From assembly GCF_000426305.1 (NCBI RefSeq), contig NZ_AUFC01000002.1, positions 124,001 to 188,000 of the forward strand: 64,000 nucleotides of DNA, read 5' to 3'. Source of the DNA: Anaerovorax odorimutans DSM 5092. GTDB lineage: Bacteria > Bacillota > Clostridia > Peptostreptococcales > Anaerovoracaceae. Below are positions 8,394-16,977 of this stretch, one piece after another. Within the stretch, counting starts at the first letter, position 1. Every line of letters begins with the position of its first letter. The notes beneath the pieces were generated by a model that was not told the origin of the DNA, ran no database searches, and worked only from the letters and a program-made list of their open reading frames with translations. The translations under genes were made by a program, and so were the position numbers.

Positions 8394-10004
8394 ATGAATT
8401 TATTAACAATAAAAATTGAAAAAAATATTATACAGTTTGCTGAAATAAATAGTAAAGCTAATTCTACTCATATTAAAAAAGTTAGATTTTTTATTATGCC
8501 GACAAACTTAGAAAATGGTGGTTATTTAAATAATAGTGAAAGCTTTGCAGATTTTATTGTTGATTGCATTGAAAAAAGTAATTTTGATAAGAAAAATAAG
8601 ATAATACTTCTTATGGATGTATCAGGTGTTTTACAGAAAGAATATACCCATGAAAAAGTTAAATTGCCATATTTATTATCTCTTGCAAGATTGGAAGCAG
8701 AGGCCATTTTACCTGAGAATGAAGGGGAATTTATTGTTGAAAATGAAAATTATGGAGAAAATTTAAACTCTCAAGGATTACAAACAAGTGTAATATATGC
8801 TGTTAGTGAAAAATTTATTGTAGAAATATCTGAACATATGAAGATAAGAGGGACATCTGTAGTAGCTGTATTTCCAACTACTGTTGTTCATAGCAAAATT
8901 ATGGAAATTTTAATTAGTCCTAAGATAAGTGCCGAAGAATTTTGGGGGAAAACTATTTTAGCACTTGATTTATCAAATTATGAAGTAAGAGCCGCAATTT
9001 TTAATGATAGGCAATTATTTCATCAAAGAGCTGATGATATTTTAATTGAAGAATTTTATAGAGATATAGCTGAAATTTACCATATTTCAATAGATGAAGC
9101 CATTGGATTTTGTACAATAAATGGATTTGATTTAAATAGTAAAGAAAATAAAAAAAATCCGGAAGCTTTTGCTTCTATGATTCAAGCAGGTAATTCTCTT
9201 TTTACAAAGTTATACAGATCTCTAAAACTCATTCTATCTGCTGAAAAATTAGAACTAGATGAAGTTATTCTTTCTGGTACTTTAGCTTCCATATCAGGCA
9301 TAGAAGAAATAGTGGAAAGCTGTATGGGGGTTAAGTGTAGAAAGTTAAATGATTATTATGAAAGACTAAGTGAAAAAATTATTTTAGAAGATGAAATGAA
9401 AGAACGAGAATTTTTATTTCAAGAAATATTTTGCCTTGCAGGAATAGATTATAAAAAAACAAAAGAATTAAATTTTTTATATAATATCATTTCAAAGAAA
9501 AAGAATAAAATATCAAATATTATTGTTTGTATTATTATTTTATTATCAATGTTATCAGTTATGGCTATATTGCCTGTAATGTATTATATTACTAATCAAG
9601 ATTATAAAAATAATGAGAAGGCTATTAACAGTGCTTCCTATGGAGAAGCGAGAGAGTTATTGAACGAAAAAAATTCACTGCAAGAAGACTTAAATAAACA
9701 AAAAGAAGAAAAGGTAGATTTTCAAAATGCCCGGTCAAATATGTCTTCTTTACTTTTAGAGTTACAAAACACCTTATTGGTTAATAATACAATTTCTAAT
9801 ATAGTTTATGATTCCAATAAAGATACATTTGAAGTTGTTGTTAAGACTACAGATCTTGATAATTTTATAGAAGCAAAAAATAAATTGAATAAAGACGAAA
9901 GATTTAATGTATCAATACCTTTGATATTATCAGTTGTAGACGGAGAATGGAATTGTCAAATCAGTATTGAAATTCTACCATATGATGAATCAGATAGTAA
10001 ATAA
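8394..10004 (+). CDS. PilM-PilN fusion, inner-membrane alignment component of the type IV pilus
   Basis: 536 residues from ATG 8394, chosen over TTG 8373 because AAGGGA lies 8 bp before it. Seen: residues about 1-350 resemble the actin-like fold of PilM (MNLLTIKIEKN start; LALDLSNYEVRAAIF mid-domain, a phosphate-loop-like strand; VILSGTLASISGIEEIV near the end). Residues about 370-398 form one membrane helix, followed by a coiled coil (SYGEARELLNEKNSLQEDL) and a small C-terminal domain, the plan of PilN. In many bacteria these are two genes; PilM binds the cytoplasmic N-terminus of PilN, so a fusion is mechanically sensible. The next gene, pilO, supports the call. Confidence 0.8.
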   Translation: MNLLTIKIEKNIIQFAEINSKANSTHIKKVRFFIMPTNLENGGYLNNSESFADFIVDCIEKSNFDKKNKIILLMDVSGVLQKEYTHEKVKLPYLLSLARLEAEAILPENEGEFIVENENYGENLNSQGLQTSVIYAVSEKFIVEISEHMKIRGTSVVAVFPTTVVHSKIMEILISPKISAEEFWGKTILALDLSNYEVRAAIFNDRQLFHQRADDILIEEFYRDIAEIYHISIDEAIGFCTINGFDLNSKENKKNPEAFASMIQAGNSLFTKLYRSLKLILSAEKLELDEVILSGTLASISGIEEIVESCMGVKCRKLNDYYERLSEKIILEDEMKEREFLFQEIFCLAGIDYKKTKELNFLYNIISKKKNKISNIIVCIIILLSMLSVMAILPVMYYITNQDYKNNEKAINSASYGEARELLNEKNSLQEDLNKQKEEKVDFQNARSNMSSLLLELQNTLLVNNTISNIVYDSNKDTFEVVVKTTDLDNFIEAKNKLNKDERFNVSIPLILSVVDGEWNCQISIEILPYDESDSK

Positions 10005-10019
10005 TAGAGGAACGTTTAT

Positions 10020-10667
10020 ATGAAAAATTCAAAAGTGATAACACCTACTTTGGTATTTTTAATAGGAGTACTTTTATTAAGTGTATTATACTATAGTCTA
10101 GTATACAAACACTTAAAAACTGCATATGATTCTTTAAGCATAAGTAATGATTTGCTAAAAAATGAAAGAATTGAATTAGAGAATATAATTAACGATAAAG
10201 TAGCTTTTAATGAAAAACTTAGCGATTTAAAAGGGCAGATTGCAGAAAATAATGTAAATCAAATTATAAATGCAAAAACTTTTTCTGATGATATAAATAT
10301 AAAAGCAAAATTAGCAGGAATTTCTTTATCTAAAATTACTGTAGGAGAGCCGCAGATATTTATGGGAGATGAAGAAAACCAATCATTATTAAGTATTATA
10401 GGATCTATAGCTTTTACAGGATCTTATGAAAAAGGCATTGATTTTATAAATAACTTTGAAAAAAGTGAAAATAGCGTATATAAAGTCATTAACCTTGAGA
10501 TAAGAGAATCGGAACTAATGGATTTAGAATGGTATTTAGATTTACAGCTTATTTATTATGGAAATGCAGATACTGTATCAAAGGTATCAAGTAATGATAA
10601 TGAGAAAGATTCTCAAGATCAGAAAGACAATGATGATCAAGGGGGAAATAATACGTGGGCGCAATGA
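10020..10667 (+). CDS. pilO: PilO-like pilus assembly protein
   Basis: 215 residues. Seen: a short cytoplasmic tail, one membrane helix (residues about 10-28), a coiled coil with heptad Leu/Ile (about 30-80), then an alpha/beta domain and an acidic, Asn/Gln-rich tail (SQDQKDNDDQGG). This is the PilO plan. It starts 15 bp after the PilM-PilN fusion and overlaps the peptidase gene by 13 bp. PilO normally pairs with PilN to link the motor ATPases to the growing fibre. Confidence 0.75.
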   Translation: MKNSKVITPTLVFLIGVLLLSVLYYSLVYKHLKTAYDSLSISNDLLKNERIELENIINDKVAFNEKLSDLKGQIAENNVNQIINAKTFSDDINIKAKLAGISLSKITVGEPQIFMGDEENQSLLSIIGSIAFTGSYEKGIDFINNFEKSENSVYKVINLEIRESELMDLEWYLDLQLIYYGNADTVSKVSSNDNEKDSQDQKDNDDQGGNNTWAQ

Positions 10668-11455
10668 CAGTAAAGGTAATTTTGGCAATTATTATAGGAA
10701 TATGTGCTGGATTTTCTACCATCTATGTATTTAATATTATACCCCCACGCTGGTTATGTGATTATGGTGAGGAACCAAAAGAGGAAATTACGGAGTTAAG
10801 AATTAAAAAAAATCCATGGTGTATATTTTCTTTTATATTCTTTACATTAGCTTCATTTAAGCTTATGGAACACCCCTCATTCGTTATATTTTTTAATAAA
10901 GAGTTGTTTATGGTTACTTTATTATCCCTTGTATCCCTGATTTTGAAAACAACTATTCTTTGGCTATTATTACAAATTGCTATTGCTGACAAAAAGTACA
11001 TGATAATTCCTGATCAATTTATAATAGGGATTGCAATAATAGGATTTATCTATATAATAACTGATTTTATTATATACGGAGATACAAATAGACTTATAGA
11101 TTTTTTAAGATATAACTTTTTACATCATTGTTTTGCTGCATTGATTGGTGGAGGAACATTCTTTTTTATTGGTATTCTTGGAAGTATTATTTTTAAAAAA
11201 GAAGCTATGGGATTTGGAGATATAAAACTGTTAACTTCAGTAGGATTTTTTGTAGGTATTTCCGGTATTATCAATACTTTGATTTTTACTATTTTTGTAA
11301 GTGCTTTTGTCTTTTCTATAGGTATTCTTATTAAGAAAATAGATAATAAGGCAGAGCAGCCGTTAGCACCATTTATAGTATTTGGAGCTATAATTGTAAC
11401 TTTATTTAAAACCGAAACGGATGGATTATTATATAGTTATTTAAATTTATTATAA
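10655..11455 (+). CDS. pilD: Prepilin peptidase (A24 family)
   Basis: 266 residues. The GTG at 10655 is chosen because GGGGGAA lies 7 bp upstream; ATG 10664 is the alternative. Seen: several membrane helices, the two catalytic aspartates of the family in the contexts IADKKYMIIPD and GFGDIKLL. It cleaves prepilins after the leader Gly, and classical enzymes also N-methylate Phe1. The N-terminal loop that usually carries two CxxC pairs for zinc has only one Cys (PPRWLCDYGEE), so the methyltransferase domain is of the zinc-free type or weakened. It serves the seven pilin-like proteins in this window. Confidence 0.85.
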   Translation: MGAMTVKVILAIIIGICAGFSTIYVFNIIPPRWLCDYGEEPKEEITELRIKKNPWCIFSFIFFTLASFKLMEHPSFVIFFNKELFMVTLLSLVSLILKTTILWLLLQIAIADKKYMIIPDQFIIGIAIIGFIYIITDFIIYGDTNRLIDFLRYNFLHHCFAALIGGGTFFFIGILGSIIFKKEAMGFGDIKLLTSVGFFVGISGIINTLIFTIFVSAFVFSIGILIKKIDNKAEQPLAPFIVFGAIIVTLFKTETDGLLYSYLNLL

Positions 11456-11495
11456 ATAAAACTAAGATTATATATTTTAATTTGGAGAGAGAAAT

Positions 11496-13172
11496 ATGAA
11501 ATATACAACATTAAAATTAGGGCAAATTTTAGTTAAAGATGGCTCCATTACGGAAGAAGCCCTGCAAAATGTACTAAAAGAGCAAAAAGACAGTGGAAAG
11601 CGTATTGGTGAGATTTTAATAAATGGAAATTATATTACAGAAAAAGATCTTATAAACTCTCTTTCTTCTCAGTTAGATATTGATTATATAGATTTAGATA
11701 CAGTAAAACTTGATAAAAGCTTATCTGAATATGTACCTGAAACCCTTGCAAAATCGAATATGATAGTGCCAATAAAAAAAGAAGGGAAAATCTTAACCAT
11801 AGCTGTTACAGATCCTTTAGATTATAATATTATAAGTGACGTTGGTACTTATTCAAAGTTAACTGTAAAAATTGTAATTTCGGAAAAAGCTAAAATACAA
11901 CAAAAAATATATGAACTTTATGTTTCACAAAAGGCTTTAAAAGCGGCTAATGAACTTTCCAAAAGTATTATGGTTGTTCCCAAGATTGAAGAAACAATTC
12001 AAAATTCAGATCAACCAATAGTTAGATTGGTGAATATGATGATTGAAGAAGCTGTGATCTTAAAGGCAAGTGATATTCATATTGAACCTCAAGAAGAAAA
12101 ATTGAGAATACGCTTTAGAATTGATGGATATCTAGTTCCATATATAGAAGCAAGTTCTAAAATTGCTCCTGCTGTGGTTTCACGTATTAAGTTTATAGGT
12201 TCTATGAATATAGCTGAAAAACGTATTCCGCAGGATGGACGTATTAATTATAAAAGTGCAGGACAAGACGTTGATTTACGTATTTCTTCAATTCCCTCAG
12301 TTTTTGGAGAAAAAATAGTAATTCGTATTGCATCGGCCTTAGATTTAAATTTAAATAAAGGTCAGATTGGTTTTATACCTGCTAATTTAATAAAATTTAA
12401 TAAAATAATAAATAAAGATCATGGGATAGTTCTAATTACAGGACCAACAGGAAGTGGTAAATCTACTACGTTATATACGGTATTAAGAGAAAAACGCAGA
12501 GATGATATTAATATAATTACTGTAGAAAATCCCGTTGAAACTATCATTACAGGTATTACACAAGTAGAAGTAAATACAAAGGCAGGACTAACTTTTGCTT
12601 CTGCTCTTCGTTCAATTTTAAGACAGGATCCAGATATTGTTATGGTTGGAGAAATTCGTGATGAAGAAACAGCAGACCTAGCAATTGGTGCTGCAATTAC
12701 AGGTCATTTAGTATTTAGTACCTTACATACATATGACGCTTCCAGTGCTGTAATTAGGCTTATTGACATGGGAATAGAACCATTTATGGTTTCTGCAGCC
12801 CTATCAGGTGTAGTATCACAAAGATTGATTAGAAAGATTTGTCCTAAATGTAAGATTAAATATGAAGCTACACAAGAGGAGATTGAGATTTTAAATTTAG
12901 ATAAAGATAAAAAATTATATTTATATAAAGGTGAAGGCTGTGAATATTGCAATGGTACAGGGTATAAAGGAAGAACTGCTATTCATGAAGTAATGTATAT
13001 TTCTTCTAAAATAAGAAAAGCCATATATGAAGGTCAAAGTGTAGATGATATAAAAAAAGCTGCTATTGAGGAAGGCATGATTACTCTTTTTGAAAATGTT
13101 AGGATAAGAGTTTTGGAAGGCGTTACCACATATGAAGAAATGTTAAAACTTTATTCTAATGATGTTTTATAA
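11496..13172 (+). CDS. pilB: Pilus extension ATPase PilB/GspE
   Basis: 558 residues. Seen: an N-terminal T2SSE_N domain (about 1-150), Walker A GPTGSGKST at about 316, the Asp box and Walker B region (LRQDPDIVMVGEIRDEET), the His box, and a tetracysteine zinc motif made of CPKC (about 449) and CEYC (about 482). The zinc motif separates PilB/GspE from PilT. This hexameric cytoplasmic ATPase drives pilin addition. A normal GAGAG ribosome binding site precedes ATG 11496; pilT follows after 16 bp. Confidence 0.92.
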   Translation: MKYTTLKLGQILVKDGSITEEALQNVLKEQKDSGKRIGEILINGNYITEKDLINSLSSQLDIDYIDLDTVKLDKSLSEYVPETLAKSNMIVPIKKEGKILTIAVTDPLDYNIISDVGTYSKLTVKIVISEKAKIQQKIYELYVSQKALKAANELSKSIMVVPKIEETIQNSDQPIVRLVNMMIEEAVILKASDIHIEPQEEKLRIRFRIDGYLVPYIEASSKIAPAVVSRIKFIGSMNIAEKRIPQDGRINYKSAGQDVDLRISSIPSVFGEKIVIRIASALDLNLNKGQIGFIPANLIKFNKIINKDHGIVLITGPTGSGKSTTLYTVLREKRRDDINIITVENPVETIITGITQVEVNTKAGLTFASALRSILRQDPDIVMVGEIRDEETADLAIGAAITGHLVFSTLHTYDASSAVIRLIDMGIEPFMVSAALSGVVSQRLIRKICPKCKIKYEATQEEIEILNLDKDKKLYLYKGEGCEYCNGTGYKGRTAIHEVMYISSKIRKAIYEGQSVDDIKKAAIEEGMITLFENVRIRVLEGVTTYEEMLKLYSNDVL

Positions 13173-13188
13173 ATTATAGGAGGAAATA

Positions 13189-14220
13189 ATGAATTTTTAT
13201 GAAATGGCCCAAAAAGCTTTAGAAGTAAACGCTTCTGATATTCATTTATCTTCGGGTAATTATCCTGCCGTTAGAATAAATGGACAAATTATGTTAATTG
13301 GAGATAGTCCTTTAACTAAAGAAGGAGTAGAATCGATTGTGCAAATATGCATACCTCCTGATAAATTTAAGGAATATAATAGAACTGGGGATATAGATTG
13401 TTCAATTGATATGGAGAATATTGGTAGATTTAGAGTAAACGTATTTCGTCAAAATAAAGGAACAACAATTGTTTTTCGTACTATAAAAGCTAAAGTCCCT
13501 GATTTAAAAGAATTAATGCTGCCACCTCAGATCAATAAAATCCTTGAATTGAATGATGGTCTTGTATTAGTTACCGGACCAACGGGAAGTGGTAAATCAA
13601 CTACTTTAGCAGCACTTATTAATGAAATGAATAAAAACAGAAGATCGCATATTATTACAATAGAAGATCCAATAGAATATGTTCATACTGCCAAAAATTG
13701 TATTATAAATCAAAGAGAGGTAGGTTCAGACAGTAAATCATATGCAAGAGCATTAAAGGCAGCACTTAGAGAAGATCCTGATATAATTTTAGTAGGAGAA
13801 ATGAGAGATCTTGAATCTATTTCCATTGCTCTCACTGCTGCCGAAACGGGTCACTTGGTTTTATCAACTTTGCATACTATGGGAGCAGCAATGACTATTG
13901 ACAGAATGGTTGATGTTTTTCCTCCGCAGCAGCAGCAGCAAATAAAAACACAGCTCTCTTTAGTATTAAAATCTGTTGTATCTCAAAGATTATTGCCAAA
14001 ATCAAGCGGTAATGGGAGAATTGGTGCTTTTGAGATAATGTATGTAAATAATGCTATTAGTAACTTGATAAAAGAAGGTAAAACTTCCAATATAAATCAA
14101 ATGATTCAAACTGGCTATTCAAGTGGAATGATTACTTTAGAAAGAAACATTAAATATCTTGTTGATAAGGGAATTATAACTGAAGATGTGGCTTCTACTG
14201 CAACATATGACATTAAATAG
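13189..14220 (+). CDS. pilT: Pilus retraction ATPase PilT
   Basis: 343 residues, standard PilT length. Seen: N-terminal SDIHLSSGNYP, Walker A GPTGSGKST at about 130, Walker B region LREDPDIILVGEMRD, and AISNLIKEGK near the C terminus, which matches the PilT-specific AIRNLIRE motif required for retraction. No zinc cysteines. Presence of PilT implies retractile pili and twitching or DNA/surface pulling. Located between pilB and pilC, 14 bp before the latter. Confidence 0.92.
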   Translation: MNFYEMAQKALEVNASDIHLSSGNYPAVRINGQIMLIGDSPLTKEGVESIVQICIPPDKFKEYNRTGDIDCSIDMENIGRFRVNVFRQNKGTTIVFRTIKAKVPDLKELMLPPQINKILELNDGLVLVTGPTGSGKSTTLAALINEMNKNRRSHIITIEDPIEYVHTAKNCIINQREVGSDSKSYARALKAALREDPDIILVGEMRDLESISIALTAAETGHLVLSTLHTMGAAMTIDRMVDVFPPQQQQQIKTQLSLVLKSVVSQRLLPKSSGNGRIGAFEIMYVNNAISNLIKEGKTSNINQMIQTGYSSGMITLERNIKYLVDKGIITEDVASTATYDIK

Positions 14221-14234
14221 AGGAGATTTAACAA

Positions 14235-15500
14235 TTGGTTTTTAATTATAAAGCAGTAAATGAAAAGGGTAAAAAGAAAACTGGTCAAATTAATGCAGAC
14301 GATAAGGCTGCTGCTGTTTCTATGCTTAAAAATCAAGGTTTTGTACCTATTACAATTACTCAGGTAAATAATAAAATTTCCCAAAATAATAATTTTGAAA
14401 AATTAGCATTACAAAAGAAAAAGTTAAGTGAAATAGAAGTACTGGAAAAAGATATACATAAGGTAAAGATAAAGAAAAAGAAGATATTATCAATATTAAA
14501 TCAATTTGCAATTATGATGAGAGCAGGGGTAAGCTTATCATTATGTATGGAAGTGTTATTAGAGCAAGAAAAGGATAGACAACTAAAAAAAATATTACAA
14601 GAAATAAAATCAGACATGTATTCAGGACAGACGCTTTCTTCTTCTATGGTAAAATTTAAAGCATTTAATCAAATTATAATTAATATTATTTCTGCTGGTG
14701 AAGTTAACGGAAGACTGGATATGGCGTTCGAAAGAGCTGCTAAAATCATGGAAAATGAAATTAAAATAACATCAAAAGTGAAGAATAGTTTAAGTTATCC
14801 ATTATTCTTGCTAATTATAACAATAGTAGTTGTAATTATTATGAACATTGTAGTTCTGCCAATATTCTCTGATATGTTTTCAAATATGGGCGCGGAATTG
14901 CCTTTAATTACAAGGATGGTCATAGGATCATCAACTGCAATAATACATTATTGGTATTTAATTGTACTTACTGTCCTTTTAATTACTTTCTCGTATATAT
15001 ATTCAAGAAAACGTTTTGAAGATTTTAAAATCGAAACTGACAGATTAATATTAAAAATTCCATTAATAGGCAATATATTAATAAAAATGTATATTGCTAG
15101 ATTTTGCAGGGTAATGGCATCATTAGTGGAAGCTGGAGTAGAACTTGTATATGCCTTGAAGGTTTCTTCTGACATTGTGCCAAATTCATATGTTAAAAGG
15201 TCTTTAGAAAAAGTTCGTGATGATGTAAAAGTAGGTATAGCAATTAACCAAGCTATGAGTAAATTGCCAGTGTTTGACTCTTTACTTGTATCTATGATTA
15301 GAGTAGGAGAGGAGTCTGGTATGCTATTTGATGTTTTAGATAAGATGGCAGATATGCTTGAAACGCAAACTGAAGAAAAAACAAAACAATTAACAGCATT
15401 ATTAGAGCCTAGCATGACTATTATTATTGCATTACTTGTTGGTACGGTGGTTATTTCAGTTGTAATCCCAATGTTTGGTCAATATAAGCTAATGATGTGA
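14235..15500 (+). CDS. pilC: Inner-membrane platform protein PilC/GspF
   Basis: 421 residues from TTG 14235, with AGAGGAG 8 bp upstream. Seen: two T2SSF domains (about 88-205 and 290-412), each beginning with the family pattern of FAIMMRAGVSL and FCRVMASLVEAGVEL, and three membrane helices. Between residues 45 and 85 there is a long Lys/Asn-rich linker. The protein is the membrane platform on which PilB and PilT act. It is the last gene of the pilus operon. Confidence 0.9.
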   Translation: MVFNYKAVNEKGKKKTGQINADDKAAAVSMLKNQGFVPITITQVNNKISQNNNFEKLALQKKKLSEIEVLEKDIHKVKIKKKKILSILNQFAIMMRAGVSLSLCMEVLLEQEKDRQLKKILQEIKSDMYSGQTLSSSMVKFKAFNQIIINIISAGEVNGRLDMAFERAAKIMENEIKITSKVKNSLSYPLFLLIITIVVVIIMNIVVLPIFSDMFSNMGAELPLITRMVIGSSTAIIHYWYLIVLTVLLITFSYIYSRKRFEDFKIETDRLILKIPLIGNILIKMYIARFCRVMASLVEAGVELVYALKVSSDIVPNSYVKRSLEKVRDDVKVGIAINQAMSKLPVFDSLLVSMIRVGEESGMLFDVLDKMADMLETQTEEKTKQLTALLEPSMTIIIALLVGTVVISVVIPMFGQYKLMM

Positions 15501-15586
15501 TTTTATAATAAAATAAGATACGTCCTTTGATATAGGGGATTTTATTAAAAATTGCAGTTGAAAGATAAAATGAAACTTTTTGCCCT

Positions 15587-15626
15587 CCATAAACTTTACG
15601 ATAAAATAATTATGGTAAACTTATGG
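15587..15626 (+). terminator. Weak hairpin after the pilus operon
   Basis: CCATAAACTTTAC can pair imperfectly with GTAAACTTATGG, with a following CGTTTTTA. The helix has an internal mismatch and a long loop. It may be the operon terminator, but the support is modest. Confidence 0.4.
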
Positions 15627-15690
15627 CGTTTTTATTAAATGTATTAGCGTAATTAAATTGTTGAAAATCATATCTATTTAAGAGGTTATA

Positions 15691-16341
15691 ATGATTACTA
15701 AAAATATTAAAACTGAGGAAAATTTTGAAGTGAGCAATGATTTGTTTTCTTTTGTATCCCAATATAAAGAACAAGAGTGTGATATAAGGTATATTAGATT
15801 TAAAGATATAAATATTACTAATTGCGATTTGGACAATCTAGCATTTGATAATGTTATTTTTGAAAAATGCAATATAACAAATTCTTCTTTTAACAGAACT
15901 GATTTTACATATGTTATTTTTGATTCATGTGATATTTCAAATAACGATTTTAGTAACAGTTGGTTTAACAAATGTAAATTTAAGAATATAAAAAGTTTAG
16001 GATCAAAATTTAATGATTGCAGTTTTAAGCTTGTATCTATTAATGACAGTAATTTTAAATATTCTAATTTTACTTCTTCAAAATTAAATGATTTTTCTGC
16101 TGAAAACAGTAATTTTAATAGTTCATTTATTACAAATTGCAAACTTAAAGATATAAATTTTGATAATGTAAATTTTATAAAATCTGATTTTTTTAATACT
16201 CCGCTAAAACAAGTTGATTTAACTTCTTGTGAAATAGAAGATATAATTATTTCTTCTGATTTTAAAGAGCTAAAAGGCGTAAGATTAAATGTATATCAAG
16301 CAGCAGAAATAGCAAAGATGCTAGGAATCGTAATTATGTAG
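15691..16341 (+). CDS. Pentapeptide repeat protein
   Basis: 216 residues. Seen: from about residue 33 to 180 there is an unbroken series of A(N/D)(L/F)xx-type repeats (CDLDN, CNITN, SSFNR, CDISN, NDFSN, CKFKN, SNFKY, SNFTS), which fold into a right-handed quadrilateral beta helix. Such proteins include DNA-mimic gyrase protectors (Qnr/McbG/MfpA), but most have no known role. Asn and Ser are used more than usual at the first position. It stands alone between the pilus operon and the PH-domain pair. Confidence 0.8.
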   Translation: MITKNIKTEENFEVSNDLFSFVSQYKEQECDIRYIRFKDINITNCDLDNLAFDNVIFEKCNITNSSFNRTDFTYVIFDSCDISNNDFSNSWFNKCKFKNIKSLGSKFNDCSFKLVSINDSNFKYSNFTSSKLNDFSAENSNFNSSFITNCKLKDINFDNVNFIKSDFFNTPLKQVDLTSCEIEDIIISSDFKELKGVRLNVYQAAEIAKMLGIVIM

Positions 16342-16367
16342 TGAAGATATAGAGGGGAAAAATATGA

Positions 16368-16451
16368 ATGAAAAAAATTTGTGAAAGCTGCCGTATGCCA
16401 ATGAAAGAAATTGTCAAAAATGCCGGCTTGAAAAAAATATTTTTAAGTTAA
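16368..16451 (+). pseudogene. Remnant of a zinc-ribbon protein (PF12674-like)
   Basis: A 27-codon ORF follows a good AGAGGGG ribosome binding site. Its start, KKICESCRMPMKE, matches the beginning of the putative zinc ribbon family whose members read roughly KxCQSCGMPM. The ORF then stops, and the second CxxC of the ribbon is missing in frame. An alternative frame downstream still holds CQKC. This looks like a gene decayed by frameshift or deletion. The call is by eye. Confidence 0.45.
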
Positions 16452-16491
16452 TTTATACAAAAAGATATGCTTATTTATAAAGGGGATTTAC

Positions 16492-16977
16492 ATGGATTAT
16501 AGTAAAATTAATAAAAATGCAGTAATAGCTTGGTTGATTGGAAGAATAATTTTTCTTTTAATATTTTTAGGGATATATTTGCCTGTAGTATATAAGTTTA
16601 TTATGCCTAAATTCGGATATATTACAATGCTAAAGTATGGTTTAAATATATTAAGTATAGTCTTAATTCTTTTTTTATTCATAAACACTTTTATATTACC
16701 AATGATTGAATATAAAGAATGGAAATATAAAATAAAAAATGATCGAATAGAATTAATAAATGGTGTATTTATTAGGAATAAAGTAATTATACCTATTTCT
16801 AGAATACAGTTTTTAGAAATAGAGCAAGGTCCTATTTACAGAAGATTTCATCTTGCTTCATTAAATATACATACAGCAAGTGATGCACATGAAATACCGG
16901 CCTTAACATTAGAAGAAGCAAACGATATATCTGAGAAGTTAAAAGAAATAATAGAAATGAGTGGAAATATTGAATAG
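16492..16977 (+). CDS. PH-domain membrane protein (YdbS-like)
   Basis: 161 residues. Seen: two membrane helices in the first 75 residues, then a bacterial PH domain (bPH2): EWKYKIKNDRIELINGVFIRNKVIIPISRIQFLEIEQG in part, with the family signature of an IPxSRIQ turn. It forms a pair with the next gene, overlapping by 17 bp. In Bacillus the YdbS/YdbT pair aids resistance to some bacteriocins; that function is not proven here. Confidence 0.8.
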   Translation: MDYSKINKNAVIAWLIGRIIFLLIFLGIYLPVVYKFIMPKFGYITMLKYGLNILSIVLILFLFINTFILPMIEYKEWKYKIKNDRIELINGVFIRNKVIIPISRIQFLEIEQGPIYRRFHLASLNIHTASDAHEIPALTLEEANDISEKLKEIIEMSGNIE

